Shown in pieces: positions 4,989 through 6,374 of a DNA stretch of 6,374 nucleotides. This DNA is from JACKOD01 sp041591635. Lineage in GTDB: Bacteria; Pseudomonadota; Gammaproteobacteria; Pseudomonadales; Oleiphilaceae. Where the stretch lies: the NCBI GenBank assembly GCA_041591635.1, contig JBFHRO010000189.1, forward strand, positions 1-6,374, written 5' to 3'. Under the pieces are notes generated by a model that worked only from the letters and a program-made list of their open reading frames with translations, did no database searches and was not told where the DNA came from. The translations under genes were made by a program, and so were the position numbers. Each line of letters starts with the position of its first letter. Within the stretch, counting starts at the first letter, position 1.

Positions 4989-6374
4989 ATGTCGAGATTT
5001 GTGAGGTTCTGCCGTTTTTTTGGCCTATTTTTTCTATCTGTGACGAGCGTTACAGCCCTCACTGCGAGCTCGTTTTACCTCTACCTGCAACCCAACCTGC
5101 CCGATGTGGAGCAACTCAAATACACGAAACTCCAGGAGCCGCTACGCATTTATTCGGCTGACGATAAATTAATAGCAGAGTTTGGCGAAAAGCGCCGCCA
5201 GCCGATCAACATAAAAGATGTTCCAAAGGATTTAATTCACGCATTCATTGCTGCCGAAGATAACCGTTTTTTTTCGCACAGCGGTGTCGACATCAAGGGG
5301 CTCAGCCGCGCAGTAGCGCAATTGCTAAGCACCGGTCGCATCCAATCCGGTGGCAGCACTATCACCATGCAGGTGGCAAAAAACTTTTTTCTCTCACGTG
5401 AAAAAACATTTTCACGAAAATTCAACGAGATTTTGCTCGCGTTCCAGATAGAGCAACAACTTACAAAGCAGGAAATTCTTGAGCTGTATTTCAACAAGAT
5501 CTACCTGGGCAACCGCGCCTACGGCATTGCAGCCGCCGCCCAGGTCTACTACGGGAAACCAATCAATGATCTGTCGCTCGCCCAAATGGCAATGATAGCG
5601 GGCCTGCCCAAAGCCCCTTCGCGCTTCAATCCACTGGCGAATGCAGAACGGGCTCAGGTGCGTCGAGACTGGATTCTTGACCGGATGCTGGAGCTTGGCT
5701 TTATTGACAAAAATGCGCATACCCAAGCACAAGCCACCGCTATGACGGCCGCCTATCACGGTGCCAAGCCGGAGGTCGAGGCCTCCTACCTCGCAGAGAT
5801 GGCGCGTAATGAAGTCGTCAATCGCTACGGCAAGGAAGCCTACAACGACGGATTGAAAGTTTACCTGACTGTACCCAGCCATCTGCAAGTTGCCGCCAAT
5901 ACTGCCATGCGCAACGGACTGACAGATTACGAGGAGCGCCACGGATACCGCGGCCCCGAGTTGCAGCTCGAAACCGAATTACTTGCAGACAGAGAACAGC
6001 TCAGCATCCGGCTAAAACAGCACTCATCCTATACGGACCTTCTTCCATTTGCGGTCACTCACGTTGAACAAGAATCGGCGACCCTGTTCAATCCTGATTA
6101 CGGCTCGGTGACACTGGGGCCAGAGGGATACAAGTGGGCACGACGCTACATTGACGTTAATGCCAGAGGCAGCACCCCCAAATCTGCGCAAGAAGTAGTG
6201 ACCAAGGGTGATCTGGTTCGACTGCGACCAATACCGCAGGACGACGGCAGCATAGCCTGGCGTCTGACCCAGCTACCCCACGTCCAGGGGGCACTCGTTT
6301 CGCTGAACCCGAACAACGGGGCGGTGCTCGCGCTAACGGGTGGCTTTGACTTCTACCACAGCAAGTTTAACCGG
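4989..6374 (+). CDS. mrcA: Penicillin-binding protein 1A (mrcA/ponA), bifunctional transglycosylase/transpeptidase, 3' end cut by window edge
   Basis: PBP1A is a class A enzyme anchored in the inner membrane. Its glycosyltransferase domain polymerises lipid II and its transpeptidase domain cross-links the glycan strands. The 462 visible codons show a membrane anchor (about 11-33) and the GT51 motifs in order: EDNRFFSHSGVD (90-101, catalytic Glu90), GGSTITMQVAKN (121-132), RKFNEILLAFQIE (143-155) and ELYFNKIYLGNRAYGIAAAA (165-184). A linker follows, then the OB-like domain typical of PBP1A (about 315-425, with YEERHGYRGPE) and the start of the transpeptidase domain (QGALVSLNPNNGAVLALTGG, 433-452). 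The window ends at SKFNR, before the SxxK serine, so the transpeptidase active site is not visible. The N-terminus through IYSADDKLIAEFGEKRR closely resembles E. coli PBP1A. It is divergent from pilM, an arrangement shared with Pseudomonas. Confidence 0.97.
   Translation, partial: MSRFVRFCRFFGLFFLSVTSVTALTASSFYLYLQPNLPDVEQLKYTKLQEPLRIYSADDKLIAEFGEKRRQPINIKDVPKDLIHAFIAAEDNRFFSHSGVDIKGLSRAVAQLLSTGRIQSGGSTITMQVAKNFFLSREKTFSRKFNEILLAFQIEQQLTKQEILELYFNKIYLGNRAYGIAAAAQVYYGKPINDLSLAQMAMIAGLPKAPSRFNPLANAERAQVRRDWILDRMLELGFIDKNAHTQAQATAMTAAYHGAKPEVEASYLAEMARNEVVNRYGKEAYNDGLKVYLTVPSHLQVAANTAMRNGLTDYEERHGYRGPELQLETELLADREQLSIRLKQHSSYTDLLPFAVTHVEQESATLFNPDYGSVTLGPEGYKWARRYIDVNARGSTPKSAQEVVTKGDLVRLRPIPQDDGSIAWRLTQLPHVQGALVSLNPNNGAVLALTGGFDFYHSKFNR

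Noticed and set aside
4739..5161. Plus-strand frames crossing the intergenic region and the mrcA start
   Set aside because: One begins antisense to pilM and the other is out of frame with mrcA. Neither has a good ribosome site or recognisable protein features.
5349..5384. GGSTITMQVAKN as an altered PBP1A catalytic motif
   Set aside because: It differs from the E. coli motif, but this form is normal in pseudomonad-type PBP1A proteins, so it is not an anomaly.
5412..5942. 176-codon minus-strand open frame inside mrcA
   Set aside because: It is antisense to the conserved glycosyltransferase region of PBP1A. Its length follows from the codon bias of the real gene.
1..6374. A hidden defence, mobile or secondary-metabolite system
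   Set aside because: Both strands are accounted for by five pil genes, mrcA and one 216-base intergenic region. There are no transposases, toxin-antitoxin pairs, CRISPR-like arrays or foreign-looking genes.

Overview
The window looks like chromosomal DNA of a gammaproteobacterium. The proteins match the Pseudomonas/Cellvibrio/marine-gammaproteobacterial style of PilM-PilQ and PBP1A. Examples are the INLRPWRE start of PilN, the two AMIN domains of PilQ and the GGSTITMQVAKN motif of PBP1A. Base composition is balanced and coding density is high. I see no mobile elements, tRNAs, rRNAs or CRISPR arrays. The genus cannot be named from the sequence alone.

Layout: positions 1-4772 hold the minus-strand type IV pilus alignment operon, transcribed right to left as pilM, pilN, pilO, pilP, pilQ. 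pilQ runs off the left edge, so its C-terminal end is missing. The first four genes overlap by 1, 4 and 1 bases (TGATG, ATGA, TAATG junctions), and pilP and pilQ are 15 bases apart, so this is one transcription unit with tight translational coupling. Positions 4773-4988 are a 216-base divergent intergenic region. Positions 4989-6374 hold the plus-strand 5' two thirds or less of the gene for penicillin-binding protein 1A (mrcA, also called ponA). It is cut by the right edge just as its transpeptidase domain begins.

Function: PilM is a cytoplasmic actin-like protein that binds the N-terminal tail of PilN. PilN and PilO are inner-membrane partners reaching into the periplasm. PilP is a lipoprotein linking PilNO to PilQ, and PilQ is the outer-membrane secretin through which the pilus exits. 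PBP1A polymerises and cross-links the peptidoglycan that this machine must span. The divergent ponA-pilM arrangement is known from Pseudomonas and relatives, so the window is largely ordinary core-genome content.

The least explained part is the intergenic region. It contains a perfect TATAAT box for mrcA and three nested inverted repeats with partly overlapping arms, which could be operators or a structured pilM leader RNA. Two start-codon questions (pilM and pilQ) are also recorded. I found no evidence of a previously undescribed system.
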